Of a stretch of DNA of 64,000 nt, positions 24,953 through 35,434 are shown piece after piece. The stretch lies in assembly GCA_013399695.1 (NCBI GenBank), contig VXAU01002296.1, forward strand, positions 912,406 through 976,405, in the 5' to 3' direction. Position 1 is the stretch's first letter. Each line of letters opens with the position of its first letter. The notes under the pieces were generated by a model that did no database searches, was not told the DNA's origin, and saw only the letters and a list, made by a program, of their open reading frames with translations. Source of the DNA: Formicarius rufipectus (taxonomy: Eukaryota > Chordata > Aves > Passeriformes > Formicariidae). Made by a program: the position numbers and the translations under genes.

Positions 24953-25949
24953 TTGAGCTAAAACGAAAAAGAATTTTTTATAATCTTTTGGGTCTTGCAT
25001 ACTCAGGAGGATTCACATTGCCTAATTTTTTGATAAATGGTGGTTGTAGTGTCTAATGATAAATTGCTCTTTCCCTCTAATAAGTGACAAGAGTAAGTGA
25101 CAATAGTTAATTATACTTTTAAAGGCTTTATCTCCTTGGCAAGTATTGCAATTAAGGAAAAGACTACTTTAAATATATGTTGACTATTGTGAAAGAAGTT
25201 TAGGGATCATGATGGCAAACCTCTTCACTCATGAACCCCACGGTTTCTTTCTACATTCAAATACTCTAGAAGAGAAACGTTAGTGGTGAATGAGTTGAAG
25301 TAGATTTTATGTGAAGACTTAGTTACACTTGTTAACAAACAGGCCCAGAATGAGTTTTTTTGGAGTAGAGGAAAGAAATTATTTTGGCATTAGGAACTTG
25401 AAGTTTGCTATTAAAAATCAAGTCAAAATAGCCAAAGTAGGATGACCATGTTTTTCATGAGTTTTAAGATCACATAACATCTTATGAAAAGATCAGGAAG
25501 AAAGATTTTCAACTCAGCAAACTTCATATCCATTTTTCAATGTTTATTTTAAAATGGACTTATTTCCTCCCTCTTTTTCTTCTTTGTATTCAGAGATTCT
25601 AGTAATTACTTTAATAAGGCAGTAGCTGTTCAAAGAAATTATCAATTTTTGACTTTGATCTTCATAGAAAGTTTTTGATTAACCTCCCCATACTGTTCCA
25701 CATCCCCTCCTCCCCAAAACCAGTGCAGGTTATCCTGCGTTTCTTTACCTATAAACAAACCTTAAACAAAAATATGTCTGCTTCACTTTAATGTTCCATA
25801 GGAAAACCTCAAAAAGGGTGTATGTCCAAGGTTACACAAAAATTGTGGTATCCATGTTTTCTTTTTCCTTTTCTCCAAATATACCTTTTTGGGGTTTTGG
25901 TGAATTGCCTTTTTTAAAGAGGCTGAACTGCTACTGATTAATGACTCAA

Positions 25950-26320
25950 ACATTCAGCCACCTGCAGGAACAGCTCAGACGCTGTAAGCGACTGGACTAT
26001 TGGTGTTGATGGCTCAATCAGCTGTGTGCTTTGCTGACAATGTGCAGAGTGACCACCCAGGTGCAGAGGGTATTCACATCTGACACCTCAGGCCACAAGC
26101 TAGGTGTTAAACAAGGTAAGGGAAGAGACAAATCCTGCTACCTGAACTAATCTTTCTTTGTCCTTTTACAAATGACTTAGCTGTGATAATTCCCTTCTGG
26201 GAAGCACAAGGAGAATTCACACATAGCCTGAAGATATTCATCTTCGCTGATGAGCCAAATGAATCCACCTGTACTGACCTAAAAGGCACCTGTAACATCC
26301 TAGAAGATGTCAAAGACTGA
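25950..26320 (+). mobile_element. Degenerate non-LTR reverse-transcriptase relic, not CR1
   Basis: Three parts of a LINE reverse transcriptase can be read in order, in shifting frames. An IGVDGSI segment near 26000 matches the usual G-V/I-x-G turn before motif B. VQRVFTSD...KLGVKQG follows, with KLGVKQG at 26097-26117 (motif B, G-V-x-Q-G). After a frameshift, an open stretch of about 60 codons contains LFLCPFTNDL-like residues, then LKIFIFADE at 26228-26254 (motif C; the second catalytic Asp is replaced by Glu). The spacing of about 43 residues between motifs B and C is longer than in CR1 and fits clades such as L1 or R4. The frame stops at 26320. The relic is inactive and old. I cannot name the clade. 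Confidence 0.55.
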
Positions 26321-27226
26321 TGAAACATCATGTGATTCAGTATTACATCATCCAGTGCAGAATTCCCTGCTCCTGGGGAGGTACAGGGTGGGGGGGGCAT
26401 TCCCACATAGCCTAAGCCCAGTAAAAAGACCACACACAGACTTCCCTCAAGAGTGGGTTTTCTTACCTGACTACAGGGGATTTTCCTTACACCCAGAGCT
26501 CTACCACTACCTTGAGAGATTCCAGAATGGGAGCTTCACTTCAACAAGACTACAACGACCACTTTGTCCAATGAACATTGGAATTGAAACAACCAAATCA
26601 TGTCAATGGGTCCAACGAGTGTCTTGCTGGTCCTTCCAGTCACCTGGGGGGGTCCACAGCCCTGTTCTGGCTGCCTGTGCCAGCTCTGCAGGCTCACTTC
26701 AGTGCCATGCAAGTATCTGCTGGCATTGAATCCCACCTTTCTGCTGTTTCCTGCCAACACTGACTCTCCAGCCGCTACTGCCAGTTTTCCAGGTGTGGGA
26801 GAGGTGAACCACATGCAAGAGCGTTCATCATGTCTCTATCCTGTGGTCACATGTGTTTTTTCCAGGTGGAGGAGGAAATGAGAGTAGAGCTGCCATCTCT
26901 ACTAAGGGACGTGGGCAGAACATGGGACGTTTCTCCTCATCGGGTGGTTTAACCCAGTTTTATCATTATTGTTGTCAGCATTTCTTCTTGGCAAAGAGTT
27001 CTTTTTTTTAAACTTACATCAGGGTGTATTTGGTCTCTTTTTATGCATTGGAGAAACCAGGGGTAATGAATCCAAGGGAGGAGACTTCAGTCTTGGGGTC
27101 TCCACCCCTCCAAATTGTCTTAAACTAAGACAGCATAGTTTCCTTTCATAGTAACTTTTGAAATACTTTTACCTTCCAAAATCTTTATCACTTGGGGATT
27201 TTTTTTTTACATTTTGAACATATTTA
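26321..27226. other. GC-richer unclassified stretch, probably repeat-derived
   Basis: To about 26960 the base composition is clearly richer in GC than the flanks, and both strands carry open frames of 60-140 codons. The plus-strand frame at 26307-26729 includes a FPQEWVFLPDYRGFSL segment that faintly recalls LINE endonuclease regions, but the order would be wrong relative to the reverse-transcriptase relic just upstream. I cannot assign a family. From about 26960 to 27226 the sequence is ordinary and AT-rich. Confidence 0.3.
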
Positions 27227-28535
27227 AAATCACAGAACATGCTGAATTGAAAGGGACTCACAAGGATCATCAAGTCCAACCCACAGGACCATCCCCAAGA
27301 GTCACAAAATATGCCTGAAACTATTGTCCAGTCACTTCTTGAACTCTGTCAGGCTTGGTGCTGTGACCCTAGGAAGCCTGTTCCAGCATCCAACTGCTCT
27401 CTGGTTAAAGAACTTTTTGTTAATATCCAACCAAAACCTCCTCTAACACAACTTCAGGCCATTCCCTCAGGCCCTGTCACTGTTCACTACAGAGAAGAGA
27501 TCAGTGCCTGCCCTCTCCTCTTCCCCTCACAAGGAAGCGGTAACTGCAATGAGGTCTCCCCTCAGTCTCCTCTTCTCCAGGATGAACAGACCAAATGGCC
27601 TCAGCCACTCCTCACATGGCTTCCACTCAAGGCCCTTCACCATCTTCATTGTCCTCCTTTAGATGCTCTCTAAGAGCTTAATATCTTTCTTATATTGTGG
27701 TGCCCAAAACTGCACACAATATCCAAGGCGAGGCCACCCCAGTGCAGAGCAGAGTGGGACAATCCCCTCCCTTGTCTGGCTGCTGATGCTTTGCCTGATG
27801 CACCCTGGACATGGTTGGCCCTCCTGGCTGCCGGGACACTGCTGACTCAGATTCAATTTGTCATCAACCAGGACCCTCAGGTCCCTTTCCATCGCCCTGC
27901 TTTCCAGCATGTCATTCTCCTGTCTCTGTACAAATAACCATGGTTGTCCCACCCCATGTGCAGAAATGTTTTCCCAGGAGACCTTACTTATTAATTCCCT
28001 GAGCAGCCTGAAGTCTGCTCTCCTCATGTCCAGAGCTGAGGTGTTACTGGCATTTTCCCCCAGTCAACAGAGAATTTAAAGTTGATCCTTTCATGGTCAA
28101 GTGTGGCCAAGACGGCCACCACTCTACACTTTGCTCATGAGATGCACTCTGTTGACAAGCAGCAGATCAAGGAGACCATCTTTCTGAGTCAGCTTCCTTA
28201 GGATCTGTTCCATAAAGTTGTCATCCAGGTTTTTAGGAATCTTCTGGCAGAGGTTGTATGAGCTGTTTAATGTACCCAGTTAATTTCTGGCAAGTTGAAG
28301 TCTCTCATAAGGACAAGGGCAGTTGACTTGGAAGTGTCCCTTAGTTCCTCAAAGAACAATTCATCAGTTTCATTCTCCTGGCTGGGAGGTCTATAGCAGA
28401 CTGCCATGATGACATCCACAAATTTGTTTGACCCTTGATTCTTGCCTGGAGGTTCCCAACTGTGCCACTGCCAACTATGCCATTGCCAGCTGTGAGTTCC
28501 ATACATTCCAAATCTACTATTACATGTGGTACCAC
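27227..28535 (-). mobile_element. CR1 LINE, 1.3 kb, internally deleted
   Basis: Read 5' to 3' on the minus strand. The endonuclease part starts near 28535, with LECMELTAGNGIV, then after a frameshift VDVIMAVCYRPPSQENE and LVLMRDFNLPEINW (28480-28267). The endonuclease-RT linker follows with stops (28250-27950), including MRRADFRLLRELISKVSW. The copy then jumps directly to the C-terminal end of the reverse transcriptase: MLESRAMERDLRVLVDDKLN, CIRQSISSQTREGI and YCVQFWAPQYKKDIKLLE (27940-27659). The core of the polymerase, including the FADD region, is missing, so the junction lies near 27930-27945. The 3' UTR runs to 27227 and resembles the CR1-J type common in passerines. Frameshifts, stops and the deletion show that it is dead. 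The frames at 27311-28079 on the plus strand are shadows. Confidence 0.93.
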
Positions 28536-30869
28536 ACCTTCACCTCTTTTATATATATAACATGATATCTTACAATCTTAGCAAATATATTTAAAAAACC
28601 CAAGAAGTGCACTTTTATTATTATTAATATTGTCCCAGGTAATTACTTGCCTTTGGTATTTTTTTTTTGTTTGTTTTTTTTTCTTTTTCAGATAAAAAAT
28701 TGTTTCAATAGATTTTTTTGTTTTGGATGGAGATCAAAACCTCAAAACATTATAAGAGGAGTATTGTGTAGTTTCTCATAGAATCTGAGTGGTTTTATTT
28801 ACTTTTTTTAAAGCTTTCTTTACTTATTTTTGCTTGGCCTTGACTGATTGGTGCAACGACTTGGCTTTTTCTGGTTAGAAAATGTCTGTCTGTGACGAGG
28901 TACTTTTGGCTGGTGGATTGTGTTGTCAGCTCCTCTCAGTTAATTTTGATGGATATCAGAGTGCTCTAAAATGTACAGGTACAGATCTCTTGCCAAGACT
29001 CCTTGACAGACTTTGGAAGGTTTCCTTTAAAAGGATCTTGTTCCCTGGGTTCACTAATTTTGGCTAGTTCTGTTTAGCTTTTTATTTCAGTCTGGACGGG
29101 ACATATTTTCTTTAGAAACCACCTATGTCAATTAAACAATTGTTATAGATCCACAACAGCTCTAAATTTCATTTGACTTTAGTGCAAAAAATCAAGAACG
29201 TTATGCAGTTTCAAAAAGCCTTTTTTACAATTAATAAAAAGACAGACTTATTTGGCTTTTCCGTCACCTTAACCTCAATATAAGAAAATTTAGGAGGACT
29301 GGAAAAGTAGCTTTTCTCCAAAGGTTTCTGCTTCAACTTTAAATTATGAAATAGATGGAATCTGTGGTTTGTAATTTCTTTCTTCTCTGTTACTGTTATA
29401 GGGTAGCTCTTGATCCTTAGGCTTTTCCAGCTGTGCAGCACCAATCCACAAATTGTTTATGAATATTATAAATATTTAATTCTTAACAGGATGGAAAGCA
29501 CATTTGGAAGCAGGCTTAGATATGGTTACCGTCATCACCCACGCACTTTTGTACATGTTTCAGCCATCAGCCTAACATGTTGCTGTTTCTTGCTTGGTGC
29601 TATAAATCCACATTATAACCACAAAGGTACTCAGTTAAATGAAAGGTATGTCAGCATCCTTGGCTGGGATGTGGAGGCAGCATTCCCAGAGTTTATCCTG
29701 ACTCCTGTAATATCTACTTGCTCAGTGATAGACTATGTCAGTGATGAGGTTTGAACCCCTACTAGTGTTTTTTGTACCCAGAGAGCTTTGAAGCTTGAGC
29801 AAAGATTCTCTTTCTGAAAATCCTGGTAAAGTATCAAAATTGTACTTCACTGTAATGATGGACAGAGATTTTCCAGAGACATCTGGCACAAGCAGAACAA
29901 CATAAGAAGATGCAAACTTGTGGAAGAGCACTCTGAAAACCCAAGGTGGCTTTGGTATTTATTTAATATTGTTCTACCTAATTTCTTTCTTTCATGCCTG
30001 CAAAAAATGAAGCTTAGGTGATTTCAAACAGCTTGTTCATCCTGTATTGGGTCCTTTGGTACAGAGTACATTTTCAAGAGAGACCCTTGGGTTGATTATA
30101 GGACTGTTACTTAGTAAAACAGAGAGGGGGACTGGGTAGAGAACTGCTTGAGGAGGGAATCTATGTCTGGTGTAAAATAATCTAATAAAATTTCCTTATC
30201 TTTTCCTTGAGAAAGAAATATCTAGATGATAAATTCTTATGCTACGTATCAAATAAATAGAATATAGATATAAGAAAAGCTTGCAGTCTGTTCTTGATGC
30301 CTTTAGACTTCAGTAAAACAGCTAGAGATATCTATATGCATTGATATATATATATATAAAAATGGAAAATACATAACACATACTATAAATGCTCCCACAC
30401 ATGTGCAGACTGCTACTTAAATACACTCATATGCATACATACTTTAGAGATGCTTGGCAGTAATTAGCTTTGTAACTCTGAGGTTTGATTTCCTACTAAT
30501 ATGCAATGATACAATCAAACTTCAGAATAAATTATAGACAAAATCTTTGTGTTTTCTAACATTTGACCCAACGTTTCTGTAACCTGCTGTTTATTAAGAC
30601 ATATGGTACAATTAGAAGCTCTGAACACTTACAAGGATGTGTAGCCTGGGGAAGTATGTACACAGCATCTCCATTAAGCAATTTAAGTATTGTTAGTATC
30701 AGTTTTAGCTCCCATTTTTTCCACTTTCATTTCCTGTTCTAAGTACATACTGTGCGTCCCTCTGCGTATTACGTGATAGCGGATAAAGAAAAATTGCCAG
30801 TAGAAGCATAGTTTATTTGAAACTGCATTTTGTCACTAGTGGTTTCCCTTCCCTGATTGTATAACTGCA
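28536..30869. other. Unannotated non-coding stretch, no gene seen
   Basis: A short T-rich tract with G interruptions lies near 28658-28690. A 114-codon frame at 29410-29754 (plus) has no recognisable domain, no homology that I can name and no gene context, so I do not call it a gene. Confidence 0.5.
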
Positions 30870-31000
30870 TTCCTTCTGGCCATGGACAAAGGTCAGATGT
30901 TCAGAGTAATTTTATTAGATCTATCAGCAGCCTTTGATACCTCACAAATGAGAGATTGCTGACCCACCCGCTGTTGGTGCTTTGTGCTTTCTCTTGTGGA
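30870..31000 (+). mobile_element. Small LINE reverse-transcriptase relic (motif A), not CR1
   Basis: An open stretch encodes AMDKGQMFRVILLDLSAAFD at about 30879-30938. The LLDLSAAFDT segment (30912-30941) is the classic motif A of L2- and Jockey-like LINE reverse transcriptases, where the first catalytic Asp sits. CR1 carries a different version of this motif. The frame breaks soon after (stop near 30960), and the next bases fit the following ILL...RL region only with frameshifts. This is an old relic; the L2-like assignment is an inference. Confidence 0.6.
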
Positions 31001-33887
31001 TAGTTTAGTTTAATGTGTTGCTTACTTCTTCTGTGTATTGTGGACTCAGATGTTAGGATGACTGGGTGTATAAAGCTCATTAAAGGTAAAATATTTTATC
31101 TGGGCAGCACACTATTCCTGTGCACAGAAACTTGTCTCTGTGGTGTAAAGTATGGGGAAATCAGGGTAATACAAAGAAAAACTAAGGGTAAAAGAGCCCC
31201 TTTGAATTTTTTTTCTTTGATAACAAAATGTCTCTTTTGAGTTCCTCTGACAGGAAAGCCAAATATACAGGTGACTGCTGTAGAAACGTCACAGATGGTA
31301 AACTCTAATACCAGTACTGCAATCTAGTTATCTTATGGTGGCATTTGGTGTCATGGTTAGTCTTTTCCTTGTTTCCATAAGAGATTTTTGTAGAGGTTTT
31401 TAAAGCAGCTGTTATCCTGCTTTTAAATTTTATTTGTAGATTGTTTTTCTTTTGCTGTGGTTTGCTAATCGAGCAGTTCATAACTGTCAACTGTTAGAGA
31501 AATTTCTTTGCATTATGGCCCAATTGTGCAGCAATGATTTCTCTCCATCTGCTATATTTCTCATTTCTAATTAAATCTGAGCACAGGCTCACATACATCC
31601 TGAAATGCCTCACATTGAACACAATTCATGTTAAGAGTAGGATATTAATGTTGACAGATCTGAAGGACCCACAACTACAAAGGCTAGACATTTATTGTGT
31701 TTTAAGTAAACCAATGCAGTCTGCAACCCATATTCTGTCTCAGCTGCCTTACTCTCAGATTTCCTACTCTGTGTTCCTTAGCACAATCATTCTTCACAAA
31801 ACATTTTGGAGTTCCAGCTTTGGTGCCTAATATGTGTCAACTAAGGGCATATTTTGGTATAGGAGGCATTCACTGGAAAATTCTCATTTGCTTATGTATT
31901 TGATCCTACAGTGAGACAGTCTATTCCAAAGCTTTGTAATCTGGGATTTGGTGTGAGCTAAGATTTCAGATATAGAAGTATTTCAGGTGTTACACAGTTA
32001 TTGTTGTGACAGACTTAGTTCCCTGCCACCCAACGTGCATGGATTTATTTTATATGGAAAACAAGATTTGAGGAGGGAACAGATGGAAAGTAAGTTCACC
32101 TGTTGGTGAATTAATGCAAAATGTTGTTAGGACAATGCATGACACCTGGAAGCACTCTGAGCTCTGTGATACAGGGGCAAGTGCTATAGTCCTTAGAGAT
32201 ACTTAATATCCTTTATCCATGTGTGGAACATAAAAAACCCCCTCATACTCTGAACCTGTCTATATGTACATATAAGTACCTAGTACAATGTAATTATACT
32301 CTCCATTTGTAAGACATTAAGCTCTCCCTAAATAAAAAAAGTATTTAAAACAAGAAGCACATTAATATTGAAAGTGCTAAACGAGGCATTTAATTTAGGT
32401 ATCAAACATTTAAAGAGTCAAGAGTGAGTTAAAGATCTGTTCTACTAGCGTTTTAACATTGAGGTTATGGAACAACTGCAGAGATTGGAAAGTGTTAGGC
32501 ACATTGGCTTCCTTGGATCTGTATACTAAAGAGATGGAAAAACAATACTAGGGGTCAACTATCTTTTTTTCTTTTGAATTCATGTCAAGCCACCTAAAGG
32601 AATAAAAAACACTGAAGGCCCTACAATACTAAAATCATCCGTCTGCTAAAATTGGCAAGTACATCTCAGCATCTGCTGACTGAGCTGACACACCCAAGGC
32701 ATTCAATTATCTCAACAGCCACATGCCCTGTTGTGTTTTGGTTTGCACTTAATGTAGTCACTTGGTGACAATTAAATGAGGGCTAATTATAAACATTTTG
32801 CATATGAAACTGTTCCAAAATTTAATTCCTATGCATATTCATGTTGAATCTGGTTTACATACAGAGTCATCAGTGGAGTCATTGTGATTAAAACCTATGG
32901 CACAGTTATTACACTGATTAGGCATCCACTAGACACACATCCATTATACAGTAGTTCTTGATCTTCATAATTTTTTTTCTTCTACATTCTATTTATTTTT
33001 GAGTATATTATTTGATTAAACTTGTACAAAAAAGACTCAAATTTGTGAACTTTTCAGAAGAGGAATCTGTTTAATTTATGTCTGCTCTATACAATATAGA
33101 TTTTAACTGTTGCTTCTTTCTGGTTTTCTAATCAATAAAAAAAGTCAGCTATTAAAGTTTAAAAAAGTAGAACACTGTGGTTTTTTTCCTAAACTAGAGT
33201 GTATCATAGTTTCAAATTGTTTTTACCTTTGAGCAAAATCGCTGCCTATTGAACAAAAAATATTTTTTTTTTGTGCAACAGAATTCTTTGCAATTGATGC
33301 CAAAAAATAAATCAGCCAAATTATTATCTTTTGGCTTAAAACTTCTATAAATCATGAGGCCCAGATGTTTAGTTTAATAACACAATGCTGCAACTTTAAC
33401 AATGACTACATTTGTCTTTAAGTCCACATGATAGTGAAAGCTTAATATGAAAAACTTTTGTCTAGCACAAGTGATTTGAAGATGTTTTGCTCCATGCATG
33501 TGAACTCAGCAGGTGATTCTTGCCTATCTTTGATGTCAAACAGCACAAAACTTCAGTGAGTAGTAGCTTCAGAAATGCAATAGACATAGCTGAGTCTTCA
33601 TATGAAGCTCATGCTTGAACTACATCAGAAGAACTGACATCTATTATGGTGAGCAAAGACAAGTGTTTGAAAAGAGATTCAAACAGAAGTGTCAGAATTT
33701 ACAGTGCATAGTTTTATATAAGTTGATTTTAACCAAGCATATCTCTATGAACTCTGCAGGATAGAAAAGAAATTTCAAAAGGCAGAGAAATTGTTGTCAT
33801 CTAAGGGCATGGAATGTTTTAATAGCTTAAGGAAGAACATTTCTGAAAGGTTATATGGTGATCCATTTACTTTGAGTGAGTAATAAG
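31001..33887. other. Unannotated non-coding stretch, no gene seen
   Basis: AT-rich, no repeat family recognised. The segment 32750-32935 is dense in TAATTA, TTTGCATAT and TTAATG-like motifs and is listed as a candidate conserved element. Confidence 0.5.
32750..32935. promoter_or_regulatory. Candidate conserved non-coding element
   Basis: GGTGACAATTAAATGAGGG, GCTAATTATAAA and TTTGCATATGAAA occur within 60 bases, followed by CCTATGCATATTCATG and two ATTA sites. The mixture of homeodomain and octamer-like motifs in a unique segment suggests an enhancer, on composition only. Confidence 0.15.
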
Positions 33888-34393
33888 GCTCATCATTGTC
33901 ATGGTGAAGTTTTTAACCCTTAGAACAATGGAAATGNTAGAACTCCTTGGCTATTGTTTTAAGGTTTTCTTAATTTGCAAGTAAGATGTATGTGGAGAGT
34001 TGTTTCATTATGCTCTAAAGTGTAATGACCAATGCTTTATGAACTTGCCTACTTTCAACATGGGTATGTGAAATCTCTAGATTTTAGAGAAAACAAAACA
34101 AAACAAAAAAAAAGAGATCACTTGAAATGAACTTTGTCTTCACTTTTGACCATAGGTCTCTACCAGCTAATTAGTTTAATGCTTTGAACTGTATTGTATT
34201 CAGATGCTGAACTCTTCATTGCATGAAAAAGTTAATTATTTAGTTATAGTATAAATAAGGTAGTCCATACTATGTTCCTTAAAAAATTCTGAGAAATGTT
34301 ACTCAGGAGATTGGGCAGCCATAGTATATGCATACCTAAAGACTCTACTTTTTTATTTAGCATGCAAAATTATGCAGTAATTTAAATCACTTN
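33888..34393 (+). other. Probable assembly artefact: duplicated contig bounded by single Ns
   Basis: A 49-base block (33888-33936) ends at an N (33937). It is followed by a 455-base block (33938-34392) that ends at another N (34393). The 49-base block then repeats exactly at 34394-34442, and the 455-base block repeats at 34980-35434. By eye the copies are identical. The pattern A-N-B-N-A-x-B is what results when a small contig carrying B, flanked by one-base gaps, is placed beside the full assembly of the same locus. The real sequence most likely joins 33887 directly to 34394. Confidence 0.9.
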
Positions 34394-34979
34394 GCTCATC
34401 ATTGTCATGGTGAAGTTTTTAACCCTTAGAACAATGGAAATGTTCCAAATGCAGTGCTAGAATTAAAAAGCTGAGTGTAATTGGCTGTTGCAAAACAGGC
34501 TTTCAGAGATTTTTAGTATCTTGAAATACATATTTCACATTAAGAAATATGAATAAATAAAATGCACTTTTTCAATTGTCATATGTCTGATCCAGAGTTT
34601 CTTGCTTTAGTTTAGACTAAGATATATCTTAGGATAATGACTTGCATTTATTCATTACCACTTTTAAGGGCAGAGCATTTAGACAAGAGTTCCAGTAAAC
34701 ACCATTAAATTTGTTTATTGTTTTTCTTCCATTTATTCACTTTCTTTCCTTGTCCTGAATAGATGTGTATTACATAGCACAGGAAAAAATCCTTTGTAGA
34801 AGGGTAGTTTGTCTGAAATTGTGTATTGCAAGCTTACTTACAACAGTGCTCTGAAAATATCCCTAAGGAGTCCAGTGTCACAAACCAATCTAATTTTTCT
34901 TCTGAAAATGCTGCTTCTTTCATTAAAAAATGGAGAGGGAAAAAATAATAATAAAAAAATAAAATAATAAAAAAAAAGG

Positions 34980-35434
34980 TAGAACTCCTTGGCTATTGTT
35001 TTAAGGTTTTCTTAATTTGCAAGTAAGATGTATGTGGAGAGTTGTTTCATTATGCTCTAAAGTGTAATGACCAATGCTTTATGAACTTGCCTACTTTCAA
35101 CATGGGTATGTGAAATCTCTAGATTTTAGAGAAAACAAAACAAAACAAAAAAAAAGAGATCACTTGAAATGAACTTTGTCTTCACTTTTGACCATAGGTC
35201 TCTACCAGCTAATTAGTTTAATGCTTTGAACTGTATTGTATTCAGATGCTGAACTCTTCATTGCATGAAAAAGTTAATTATTTAGTTATAGTATAAATAA
35301 GGTAGTCCATACTATGTTCCTTAAAAAATTCTGAGAAATGTTACTCAGGAGATTGGGCAGCCATAGTATATGCATACCTAAAGACTCTACTTTTTTATTT
35401 AGCATGCAAAATTATGCAGTAATTTAAATCACTT
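34980..35434 (+). repeat. Second copy of the 455-bp duplicated block
   Basis: Matches 33938-34392 over its whole length with no difference visible by eye, including an A-rich run of AAAAC units near 35135-35155. It is preceded by an A/T-rich simple stretch (34940-34978), a likely cause of the assembly break. This copy continues smoothly into unique sequence, so it is probably the true one. Confidence 0.95.

Noticed and set aside
24791..25056. Open frames on both strands (Phe/Cys/Val-rich and Lys/Asn/Gln-rich) that look like membrane or charged proteins
   Set aside because: They are translations of a TTTG/TTTTG low-complexity tract.
27311..28079. Several plus-strand frames of 60-120 codons
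   Set aside because: They are antisense readings of the CR1 element, whose coding sense is on the minus strand.
29410..29754. 114-codon plus-strand frame, one of the longest outside repeats
   Set aside because: No recognisable domain, no splice-site or promoter context and AT-rich codon content; kept only as a note in the surrounding stretch.
33938..35434. A genuine segmental duplication
   Set aside because: The copies show no difference by eye and the first is bounded by single Ns on both sides, which points to an assembly artefact.
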